A stretch of 8,180 nt of DNA from Candidatus Stercoripulliclostridium pullicola. Its GTDB lineage: Bacteria; Bacillota; Clostridia; Christensenellales; DTU072. The translations under genes were made by a program, and so were the position numbers. Location of the stretch: the NCBI GenBank assembly GCA_017694145.1, contig JADINF010000105.1, forward strand, positions 1 through 8,180. The letters are read 5' to 3'. Below are positions 1-7,128 of the stretch, one piece after another (positions within the stretch are counted from its first letter, which is position 1; each line of letters opens with the position of its first letter). The notes below the pieces were generated by a model, which was not told the DNA's origin, did no database searches, and worked only from the letters and a program-made list of their open reading frames with translations.

Positions 1-3000
1 GTTAAGTCGAATTCACCTTACATGATCTCGGCGTTGCAGTACGTTTCTTCCGGTTCCGAACGCTTCGATAACGTTTACGACAAACAGGTAACGACCTACA
101 CGTTTACTTCCGCAAATCCCAAAGTAACTTATTTTGCTATATATACTGTTACGACTACTTACGAAATGTTGACGAATTATTCCGCGGAAACTTCGACGCA
201 GGAATATCAGGGGATAGCGGCGACTTTTTCCGGCTATCCGGGACAGGGCGTATCCGTTCCGAGCAACATGAAATGGGCGGCGGTCAATACCTCGGACGAC
301 TCAAAGAGCAATTATTCCGCGGCGTTCGGTACCAATACGGTCGGAGTGGGACCTGCAACGGGTACGTATGTCGTTTCCCTGTATAAGCAGGGTGCCGGAG
401 ATTCTTTGGTTGCCGTAGAAAAGGACGAGGTTCTCGGCGTGAATACGCAGAATGCGCCGAGCAAGATATATTTGCACGATCCCGTAAGATTCTCTTATAC
501 ATATACGATAACCAAGATCGAGATCACATTACAACAGGTGGAATCTTCGACCATTACCAAGGAATACGACGCTACTGCCGTAATCGACGCAACAATGATA
601 GACAGCTCCAACTTTTCCGCAGTGCGCGCCGATAACGGAGGCGAACTTCCGGATACGCCGACGATAATGGTCGGAAGCGGAAGCTTTTTCGCCGAATATT
701 CGAGCGGAAATTATGTCGAATCCGCTTCTGTGGGCGAAAATAAATACGCTATCATTAAAAATTGCTACGTGCCCGAGAACGGAAACTATGTTCTTAAAGG
801 CGACTCGGGTACTCAATATATTTTCAGCAACTGCAGCATAACGCCTCGTACCATGGGGCTTAACTGGAGTTCACTCGAGCTCTCTTATAACGGTAAATAT
901 CAGTATCCTACCGCTACTCCCGCCAATCTTCTGCCAGGCGACGAGAACATGGAGATCGTTATCACTTATTCCGTATACGACGACGCTATGATGTCCTCGC
1001 CTTTGCAGTCCGTGAATATCGGCGATTATATCGTCAGAGCGTTCGTAAGCAGTGAAAGCGGAAGCGCGAATTACAAATTACCGGAAGACCTTACCATTAC
1101 TTCCAGAACGTTTACGATCTCTCCCAAAGAAATAGGCGTGGTTTGGTCGGGAACGAACCTCACTTACAATACTCAGGACCAGACGATAGGGTATTCGTTC
1201 GCTACGGGAGCAATCGAAAATAAAGACGAAGGAAACATCTCTCTCAACGTATTATATTACGATGAGGAAAACATTGAGTATCCGAAAATGCGCGAAGCCG
1301 GCTCGTACTATGCGATAGCAACGCTTTCCGGAGTAGGCAGCGAAAACTACGTTCTCGACGAGACCGGTCGTTGCGACGATATCACGATTGCGCCGATGAG
1401 TATAGAATTGGCTTATTATACCGGCATTGACGGCACCGCCGTGGAAGATCTCGTATACATGGGTGCGGATTATGCCGGACACGACGACGGGTTGCATGTG
1501 AAAGTAATTACTCCCGATTCGGGGCTTAACGAAGCAAATCTCAGCCTTACTTTCCCCGCCGGAGTCGAAGTGAAGAAGGTCGGAGAATACACCGCAACCG
1601 TTAATATCGTAAGCGATCCGTCTCATCCCATAGACATCTCGAACTACAGAATAGCCGCCGGTCACGACACTTGCACCGTTACTATTGTTAAGAAACCGCT
1701 GGATATTTCTTTCACGAGTAATTATTTCACGTATAACGGATATTCTCAATCTCCGAATTATACGGTGAATACGCAACTATATCCCGGAGATTCCGCGCCG
1801 ATATCCAGACAGTTGTATCAGGTAAGTTCTCCGGATGACGTTCCTATTACCAATGCGGTAAACGTAGGGCAATATAAACTGGTGTTGTCCATCGCGGAGT
1901 GCGATTACAGGATCGCCGACGGCGACGAAGAATGTACCTTCGATATAGCTACGTTATCCATATCGACAGCGTCTTCTATCACGGTCGACGCAATCGGAAG
2001 TTTCGAGTATACTTCCGGTCCAAACGAACCGGCGCCCACGGTCAGATTCAACGGTAATATACTGAATGCAGGCACCGACTACATGGTTTCTTACTCGAAC
2101 AACGTCGAAGTGAGCACGCAAGCGGTAATCAAAATAGAAGGAACAGGGAACTTCAGCGGTACGCGCGAGCAACATTTCACTATAACGAAAAAGACGCTTA
2201 CGCTTAATTTCCTTTCCGAAAGCAGCTTCACGTATAACGGAATTGCTCGGGAAATAAACGCCGAATTGTCAGGATATTACGAAGAAACGGCGCCGGTGAT
2301 CAAAATAACTTATTACCGCAACGGCATACAAACGACCGAAGCCGTTACCGTAGGCAATTACACGGCTACGGCAACTTTTGCCGAAACGCAAAAGAATTAC
2401 TCGTTACCCGCCGCCACCTCGTTCGATTTCGAGATAACGAAAGCCACGGTAAGCGTTAAGATATCCTACGCCGACCCTGCGGACGATCTCGTATATGACG
2501 CCGAACCCCATCTCGTAACGGTAGACTGGGCGGACGGTATAACGATTCCGGAAATAGATTCTTCGCCCGAAGCGCTCGACTTTAACGTCAACTATTACGG
2601 ATCCGGCGGCAATCTCGTGGCGGACGGTCCGGTCAACGTAGGTAATTACAGCGTAACCATTACGCTTAAAGGCACGGCGCGCGACAATTATACTCTGGCG
2701 TCTTCCTCTCAGACTTACTCCGTTACGGAGCGTCCGGTAAGAATAAGTTTCGACGAAGCCGAAAACAGTCTGTTCGTTTACACGGCGTCGTTGCAGAGCG
2801 CGATATACGCTTATACCGACGAAACGGCGGATATTATTCCCGGATACGATCCTTTACTCAGCGTAACCTACACGAGAAGCGGTATGCCCGCGCAACCCAT
2901 AAACGCAGGCACGTATACCGTTCATATTTCCGCACAGAATCCGAATTATAAAGCGGTTACCGAGAGCGGCGACGGACAAACTCCCGGAGGTTTGATGAGA

Positions 3001-6000
3001 ATCGCTGCGGCAGAGCTCCGTCCGAACGTTACCGCAAGCGGCAAAATATACGACGGAACAGCGGTCGTAGCCAATTACAGCTACACTGAAGGCTTCGGCA
3101 TGCTCGGTCAAGACAATATTTCGCTCGACGTAAGGTATTATATTATCGACAACGGAAGCGAAGTGCCCGTCAGTTCCTGCATAAGCGCGGGGTCGTATAT
3201 CGCAAGATTGGCGCTACCGGAAACAAATTCTAATTATTTCTTCAACGAAGAAGTAAGTATTCTCGAATGTAATTTCGAAATAGCTAAGCGCGAAATTGCT
3301 TATCAGTTCGATAACGCAGGTACGAGAACGTACGACGGCAGTTATCTTATAGTTACGGCAGGGCTTGCCGGTAACAACGGTAAAGTGCCGGATGTAAATT
3401 TCTCGGGCATTATCGCAAGCGACAATGCATACGAATTCATCGTTACGATGTATGACTCCGATTCGAACGAAGTCGAATATATACGCAACGTAGGCGAATA
3501 TACCGCGGAAATCACTTTCGTCAGCGCAAATTACCGTTTGACCGACAATCAGTCGTACAGCACCGTTGCAAAGATCGAAATAGAGAAAAAAGCGGTGACT
3601 TTCACCCCGAAAGACATACATAAGATCTTCGGTACGTCGGATAATCCTTCCGATTTCCTTCAGACGCTTACTTATGCCGAACTCGGAGTGGAGGGCGATG
3701 AAGTTACCGTTGAACTTAAACGTGTGGCGGGCGAAAAATACGGAACATACGTCTATACCGATATCGTTGTGCCCGCCGACAGTAACTACGAGATAACGTC
3801 TACGGGCGGAGGAGCGTTCTATATCGATAAAAGAAGCTTTACGCTGACGCCTTTGACTTTCACTATGGAATATCTCGGTACCGCGCCCTTGCTCGAACAA
3901 AAAGAGGTCATTCAGACCGACGCATTGGGCGCTGTAGAAATTACCATAGCCTACACACGTCTGACTACCGAAACCGGAGTGGGGACTTATGATCTGTCTC
4001 CCGTATTCGAGGTCCGCGGCACTTATGCAGACAGCTTCGCGGTATCTCTCGTCGCTGACGGTAACAAAGGTAAATTCGTTATCACGGGAAGGTCGGTAAC
4101 GGTCACTCTGGACGAAAGCATGCTTACCGTGGTATACGATCCCATGCGGAAATCGGATCCCGATTTCATCGACGCCATAGTGTCGGTGGAGGTCGACAGG
4201 TGCGCTGACGATATCCAATCGGCATACGACGCATATCTTGACGCGCATGGCGGAAGTGCGGAAGGTTTCCCGTGGGAAAACTATATCCGCATAACCAGAA
4301 ACGACGGCAATAACTTCGGTTACAAAGAAGGCGGTTATACCGTGACGATCAATTTCCTTAAAAACGGAATGATAGACAATAACTATCGCGCGATAACTCC
4401 TTCGGGCGAAAGTTACGTTTATATGATCGAGAAGCTCGATCTCACCGGCAAACTTACCGAACCTACCGTTATCAACGTCAAAAACTACGACGGAACGACG
4501 ACGGCTACCATATCGTCCAACGCAACCGGCATACCGTCCGAATACTCTAACCAAGGCGTGCGCGCATACGCGAATTTCTCAGACAAGAATGCCGGAACCG
4601 ATAAGACGATTACCGTTTCTTATGCGTTCAGTATCGCGCTTTACGAAAACAATTACATACTTCCCGCTTCGTTCGAATACTCCGAGAAGGGCGAAATAAC
4701 GCCGCTTGAGCTCTCTACCGAAATTTCGCTTGCCTCGCCGGAGATAGTTTACGGCAACGTTCCCGAAATAACCGTATCCCTGAGCGGCTTCATAAGCGGA
4801 GAAAATGCGGCGACAGAGGGTATATCGCTCGTGCCCGTATACGAGGACGGAACGGCGATAGACGTTATAAGAGACGTGTCGGCTAATTACAGAATCGTAT
4901 TGCAACTGTTACCTTATGCCGGCACAAATTATACGGTTAACTATTCTTCTGTGGCATGTAACATAAGAATATTGCCCAAAACCGTTACGGTCGTAGCCGG
5001 CGAGCCTTACGAAAAACCCGTTGACGGCACCTTCGACACGAGCGGATTCGGAACGGATAACTATGTGATAGAAGGATTGTTTGCGGGCGACGTCGGATAT
5101 GTTTATATCGAATATGTTGCGCTGCTTAATTCCGCAGAGCCCGGAAACGCAACCGTAAACGTCAGAATAAACGGTTTAATCGGCGAGAAAAAGGACAATT
5201 ATACGCTCGCCAACGATACTTTCACCGTACCTGCCACGATACTTAAACTTGCCGACGTAACTATGACCGACGCAAGCTATCCTTACGATACGGAAGCCAA
5301 ACAGGTTATTCCGGTGCTTACCGACGTACTCGACGGCGTAACGTACAGCGTGGAATACAGCGGCAGAGGCGGCACCGTGTACGAAGCGAGCGAAAACGCT
5401 CCCGTAAACGCCGGCGAATACCTCGTAAGATGTTATCTCGAGCTCAACGATTACGAGCGTTTTGCGGCGGAATGTTATCTTACGATAGAAAAGATCACTC
5501 CCACGATCTATTTTGACGGGGTATTTACGCAGACTTACGGCACCTTCACGCCCATAACCGCAACCGCTACCGCGGCGGGGCTCGACGAAACGCTGAATGT
5601 CGAATATTCGTTCGTCGATCCCGGCGAAAGCATGCCGCAATTCGCTCCTGCCGGCAATCACGCGGTCACCGCGAGATTCGATAGTACCGTCAACTATTAT
5701 GCCACAAGTAAAGAAACTTCGCTCGTCATCAAGCAGAAAGCCGTTACGGTCAGCTTCTCGGGATATACCGGACTCGTATACAACGGACTCGACAGAGCGC
5801 TTACGGACGAAATCAATGTTACGTTTAACGGAGTAGTAGACGGAGACGTATGCGAACCGATCAAAACGTTCTCGCCCGAAACGGTGAAGAACGCGGGAAC
5901 GTATTTCCTCGAAGTTCGTCCCGGCAATTCGAACTATAAGACTACGGGAAGCATATCGATCACCTTTACTATAGCAAAAAAGACGCTTGTCGTATCCGCC

Positions 6001-6432
6001 ACTGCGGAGGACGTGGTCGCCGGCACTCAACCGACGTTCAATATCACATACGAAGGATTTATCGATAACGACGACGAAAGCGATCTTACCGTAGCTCCGA
6101 CCGTGAATATGACGGCAGGGCAGGTAGGCGCCAACCGTATCGAGTTCAACAACGGAATTGACGAAAACTACAGCTTCGTATATAAGGAAAGCACATATAA
6201 TATTACCTATACTCCCAAACAGGAGCAGAGCGAAGAACGTACCATAACCGTAACGACGATAGTAATACTTTCGGTAGTAGGCGCCATCGCGGTGATAATT
6301 CTTCTGGGCTTCCTTGTAAAAACGCTTACGTATCGCAGCATGTACAACGTAAGCTCTGTAAAGCGCGACGTGCGCGAACGTATGCGCAGAGAGCAAAACT
6401 CCGACAGGGATACGCCGAGAAAGAAAAGATAA
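1..6432 (+). CDS. Giant MBG/YDG-repeat surface protein with C-terminal membrane anchor (5' partial)
   Basis: The frame is open from the first base to the TAA at 6430-6432 (2143 residues). The first ATG at 22 has no Shine-Dalgarno sequence and no signal peptide follows it, so the true start lies upstream. After a 160-170 residue region that I cannot assign come about 21 beta-rich units. Typical units run from a Y-N-G or Y-D-G strand, through N-x-G-x-Y-T, then N-Y-x-L, to a closing strand such as F-x-I-x-K-K that opens the next unit. These are hallmarks of MBG and YDG domains. Residues 2087-2106 (nt 6259-6318) form one hydrophobic helix, followed by a 37-residue Arg/Lys-rich tail. There is no LPXTG or SLH motif, so anchoring is by the membrane helix. 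No catalytic domain is visible. A role as an extracellular stalk or adhesin is inferred from family and topology; the ligand is unknown. A hairpin just downstream suggests transcription ends there. Confidence 0.88.
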   Translation, partial: VKSNSPYMISALQYVSSGSERFDNVYDKQVTTYTFTSANPKVTYFAIYTVTTTYEMLTNYSAETSTQEYQGIAATFSGYPGQGVSVPSNMKWAAVNTSDDSKSNYSAAFGTNTVGVGPATGTYVVSLYKQGAGDSLVAVEKDEVLGVNTQNAPSKIYLHDPVRFSYTYTITKIEITLQQVESSTITKEYDATAVIDATMIDSSNFSAVRADNGGELPDTPTIMVGSGSFFAEYSSGNYVESASVGENKYAIIKNCYVPENGNYVLKGDSGTQYIFSNCSITPRTMGLNWSSLELSYNGKYQYPTATPANLLPGDENMEIVITYSVYDDAMMSSPLQSVNIGDYIVRAFVSSESGSANYKLPEDLTITSRTFTISPKEIGVVWSGTNLTYNTQDQTIGYSFATGAIENKDEGNISLNVLYYDEENIEYPKMREAGSYYAIATLSGVGSENYVLDETGRCDDITIAPMSIELAYYTGIDGTAVEDLVYMGADYAGHDDGLHVKVITPDSGLNEANLSLTFPAGVEVKKVGEYTATVNIVSDPSHPIDISNYRIAAGHDTCTVTIVKKPLDISFTSNYFTYNGYSQSPNYTVNTQLYPGDSAPISRQLYQVSSPDDVPITNAVNVGQYKLVLSIAECDYRIADGDEECTFDIATLSISTASSITVDAIGSFEYTSGPNEPAPTVRFNGNILNAGTDYMVSYSNNVEVSTQAVIKIEGTGNFSGTREQHFTITKKTLTLNFLSESSFTYNGIAREINAELSGYYEETAPVIKITYYRNGIQTTEAVTVGNYTATATFAETQKNYSLPAATSFDFEITKATVSVKISYADPADDLVYDAEPHLVTVDWADGITIPEIDSSPEALDFNVNYYGSGGNLVADGPVNVGNYSVTITLKGTARDNYTLASSSQTYSVTERPVRISFDEAENSLFVYTASLQSAIYAYTDETADIIPGYDPLLSVTYTRSGMPAQPINAGTYTVHISAQNPNYKAVTESGDGQTPGGLMRIAAAELRPNVTASGKIYDGTAVVANYSYTEGFGMLGQDNISLDVRYYIIDNGSEVPVSSCISAGSYIARLALPETNSNYFFNEEVSILECNFEIAKREIAYQFDNAGTRTYDGSYLIVTAGLAGNNGKVPDVNFSGIIASDNAYEFIVTMYDSDSNEVEYIRNVGEYTAEITFVSANYRLTDNQSYSTVAKIEIEKKAVTFTPKDIHKIFGTSDNPSDFLQTLTYAELGVEGDEVTVELKRVAGEKYGTYVYTDIVVPADSNYEITSTGGGAFYIDKRSFTLTPLTFTMEYLGTAPLLEQKEVIQTDALGAVEITIAYTRLTTETGVGTYDLSPVFEVRGTYADSFAVSLVADGNKGKFVITGRSVTVTLDESMLTVVYDPMRKSDPDFIDAIVSVEVDRCADDIQSAYDAYLDAHGGSAEGFPWENYIRITRNDGNNFGYKEGGYTVTINFLKNGMIDNNYRAITPSGESYVYMIEKLDLTGKLTEPTVINVKNYDGTTTATISSNATGIPSEYSNQGVRAYANFSDKNAGTDKTITVSYAFSIALYENNYILPASFEYSEKGEITPLELSTEISLASPEIVYGNVPEITVSLSGFISGENAATEGISLVPVYEDGTAIDVIRDVSANYRIVLQLLPYAGTNYTVNYSSVACNIRILPKTVTVVAGEPYEKPVDGTFDTSGFGTDNYVIEGLFAGDVGYVYIEYVALLNSAEPGNATVNVRINGLIGEKKDNYTLANDTFTVPATILKLADVTMTDASYPYDTEAKQVIPVLTDVLDGVTYSVEYSGRGGTVYEASENAPVNAGEYLVRCYLELNDYERFAAECYLTIEKITPTIYFDGVFTQTYGTFTPITATATAAGLDETLNVEYSFVDPGESMPQFAPAGNHAVTARFDSTVNYYATSKETSLVIKQKAVTVSFSGYTGLVYNGLDRALTDEINVTFNGVVDGDVCEPIKTFSPETVKNAGTYFLEVRPGNSNYKTTGSISITFTIAKKTLVVSATAEDVVAGTQPTFNITYEGFIDNDDESDLTVAPTVNMTAGQVGANRIEFNNGIDENYSFVYKESTYNITYTPKQEQSEERTITVTTIVILSVVGAIAVIILLGFLVKTLTYRSMYNVSSVKRDVRERMRREQNSDRDTPRKKR
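511..6220 (+). repeat. Protein-level tandem array of about 21 MBG/YDG-like beta units
   Basis: Approximate unit starts, taken from the joining strands, are nt 511, 838, 1111, 1390, 1684, 1948, 2182, 2431, 2719, 2998, 3283, 3580, 3826, 4081, 4426, 4696, 4966, 5236, 5488, 5734 and 5971. The units are not all one type. Those at 511, 2998, 4426 and 4966 are YDG-like; the 4426 unit carries N-Y-D-G-T-T and a following D-K-N-A-G-T-D-K-T. The unit at 3580 is a classic MBG form (I-F-G-T-S-D-N-P, then R-V-A-G-E-K-Y-G-T-Y). The unit at 1948 is a different Ig-like form with G-T-D-Y, S-Y-S-N-N and G-T-G-N-F-S-G-T. The unit at 4081 is longer than the rest. I saw no long near-identical DNA copies, so the duplications look old rather than recent. 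Confidence 0.8.
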
Positions 6433-6464
6433 CCGCAAGTATACCCGTTCGTAAAAATTCGAGT

Positions 6465-6496
6465 AACAGCCATACTAACGGTATGGCTGTTCTTTT
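6465..6496 (+). terminator. Hairpin after the surface-protein gene, probable intrinsic terminator
   Basis: A perfect 11-bp inverted repeat (6465-6475 against 6481-6491) with a 5-nt loop begins 32 nt after the surface-protein stop codon. The sequence TTCTTTT at 6490-6496 provides a short, imperfect U-tract. Position and stem strength fit a Rho-independent terminator. The right arm also contains ATG 6483, the only upstream start codon of the next gene, so the structure could instead, or also, control initiation there. The interrupted T-run leaves termination efficiency uncertain. Confidence 0.6.
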
Positions 6497-6947
6497 ACAC
6501 GTATTTTTCGACGCACGAGAAGCGAGCGTAGTAGCAAATATAAAGATAGCGGGCATAATGACCGTACCCGTAAGGCTCAGCGCGACCGAAGACGGGATAA
6601 TAATAACTTCGCCTCGCGGAGCTAAACTGTTGTCTCCCGATAGATCGGGACATACGGAAAGCATCAAAAAAGCGTTGAGAGAGAACGTCTCCGTAGTCTA
6701 CACGAAGCTGACCGTAAGCGTATTACACAATTCAGGAGACGGCGTAGAAAAACTATTGAATTTTTTTGCAAGCATTATAAATTTTGCGTTAATTTATAAT
6801 ACTCGTTTAGATTTTTTAGGAAAAAAAGAGTTCAATTTGCGATTTTTTGAAGGTCCGCCTAATCTATGGATCGAGGGCAGGATGCTAATCAAATATAATT
6901 TGGCGGGTATAATTTTCTCCCTTCTCAAGATACTATTCGCGAGGTGA
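6483..6947 (+). CDS. DUF2953-like (YtfI-like) protein, possibly N-terminally shortened
   Basis: This 154-residue frame resembles the C-terminal part of DUF2953 proteins. It has beta-strand-like segments at about residues 5-40, then Y-T-K-L-T-V-S-V before N83-S-G-D-G87 (the family usually has a G-x-G-D-A-like turn here), a hydrophobic stretch, and an ending E-G-R-M-L-I-K-Y followed by a hydrophobic I-I-F-S-L-L-K-I-L tail (residues 127-154). As I recall, family members are usually over 200 residues with an N-terminal membrane helix; that helix is absent here. The function of the family is unknown; in Bacillus and Clostridia it is often next to the spore-protein gene ytfJ. The start is doubtful. 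ATG 6483 has no ribosome binding site and sits in a hairpin, and ATG 6558 has only a weak upstream purine stretch. No other ATG, GTG or TTG occurs in frame back to the stop at 6198. From residue 81 on, codon use becomes AT-rich. It could be a decaying gene. The stop is 4 nt before the next start. Confidence 0.55.
   Translation: MAVLLHVFFDAREASVVANIKIAGIMTVPVRLSATEDGIIITSPRGAKLLSPDRSGHTESIKKALRENVSVVYTKLTVSVLHNSGDGVEKLLNFFASIINFALIYNTRLDFLGKKEFNLRFFEGPPNLWIEGRMLIKYNLAGIIFSLLKILFAR
6941..6947 (+). promoter_or_regulatory. Ribosome binding site of the 58-codon gene
   Basis: GAGGTGA lies 7 nt (counted from its last GG) before ATG 6952 and overlaps the stop codon of the DUF2953-like gene. It matches the 16S rRNA 3' end well. 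It is the main evidence that the small downstream frame is translated, and it favours ATG 6952 over the adjacent ATG 6955. Confidence 0.75.
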
Positions 6948-6951
6948 TAAT

Positions 6952-7128
6952 ATGATGTCAGACGTAACGTTCAGCGTAAATTTCAAATTCGGTAAGAACA
7001 AGAAAAATTCGGAAGACTGCGATCGCGCCGTAGAGAATTGCACGCAGGACATTCCTCAGGAGGGACTGGAGAAATGGCTCGATACCGCTCAGAAGTTCGT
7101 ACAGGCAATGCGCAAAAAGCACTCCTGA
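6952..7128 (+). CDS. Small protein of unknown function (58 aa) overlapping the carboxypeptidase gene
   Basis: This is a 58-residue frame beginning M-M-S-D-V-T-F-S-V-N-F-K-F. It has a beta-prone N-terminus, a Lys/Asn/Asp-rich polar middle with two cysteines (C-D-R-A-V-E-N-C), and a probable amphipathic C-terminal helix (E-K-W-L-D-T-A-Q-K-F-V-Q-A-M) ending in K-K-H-S. There is no signal peptide or membrane segment, so it is probably cytoplasmic. I do not recognise a family. Support for a real gene is the well-placed GAGGTGA, the 4-nt gap after the preceding gene, and codons resembling those of the neighbours. The last 55 nt overlap the start of the carboxypeptidase gene in another frame, and that gene's ribosome binding site lies inside this one, so translation of the two may be coupled. 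It sits where ytfJ often occurs in related loci but does not resemble YtfJ. A non-functional leader frame is the main alternative. Confidence 0.6.
   Translation: MMSDVTFSVNFKFGKNKKNSEDCDRAVENCTQDIPQEGLEKWLDTAQKFVQAMRKKHS
7058..7064 (+). promoter_or_regulatory. Ribosome binding site of the carboxypeptidase gene, fixing its start
   Basis: AGGAGGG lies 9 nt before ATG 7074, inside the 58-codon gene. The near-perfect match and spacing choose ATG 7074 over later in-frame GTG or TTG codons. That start also gives the signal peptide its basic N-terminus. Confidence 0.8.

Noticed and set aside
22..24. ATG 22 as the start of the surface-protein gene
   Set aside because: The frame is open back to base 1, no ribosome binding site precedes it and no signal peptide follows, although the C-terminal anchor demands export. 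The gene is 5' partial.
3214..4554. 446-codon open frame on the minus strand
   Set aside because: It is in exact codon register with the surface-protein gene and begins and ends where that gene has a TCA or CTA codon. Its translation is rich in Arg, Val, Tyr and His with no recognisable domain.
5597..5836. 79-codon plus-strand open frame inside the surface-protein gene
   Set aside because: Alternative-frame shadow with no ribosome binding site; the Ser/Arg-rich translation is typical of shifted frames in this gene.
5176..6438. 420-codon open frame on the minus strand
   Set aside because: Same register effect. Its translation is low in domain-like features and the plus-strand gene here has a clear repeat and membrane architecture.
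6795..6913. TATAAT sequences at 6795, 6894 and 6908 as a promoter for the small gene and the carboxypeptidase gene
   Set aside because: None has a recognisable -35 hexamer at 16-18 nt or an extended -10, and all lie in an AT-rich coding stretch where such hexamers are expected. An internal promoter cannot be excluded but is not supported.
6952..7128. The 58-codon gene as a truncated YtfJ
   Set aside because: It lacks the N-terminal helix and Gly-rich segments I associate with YtfJ. Only the position fits.
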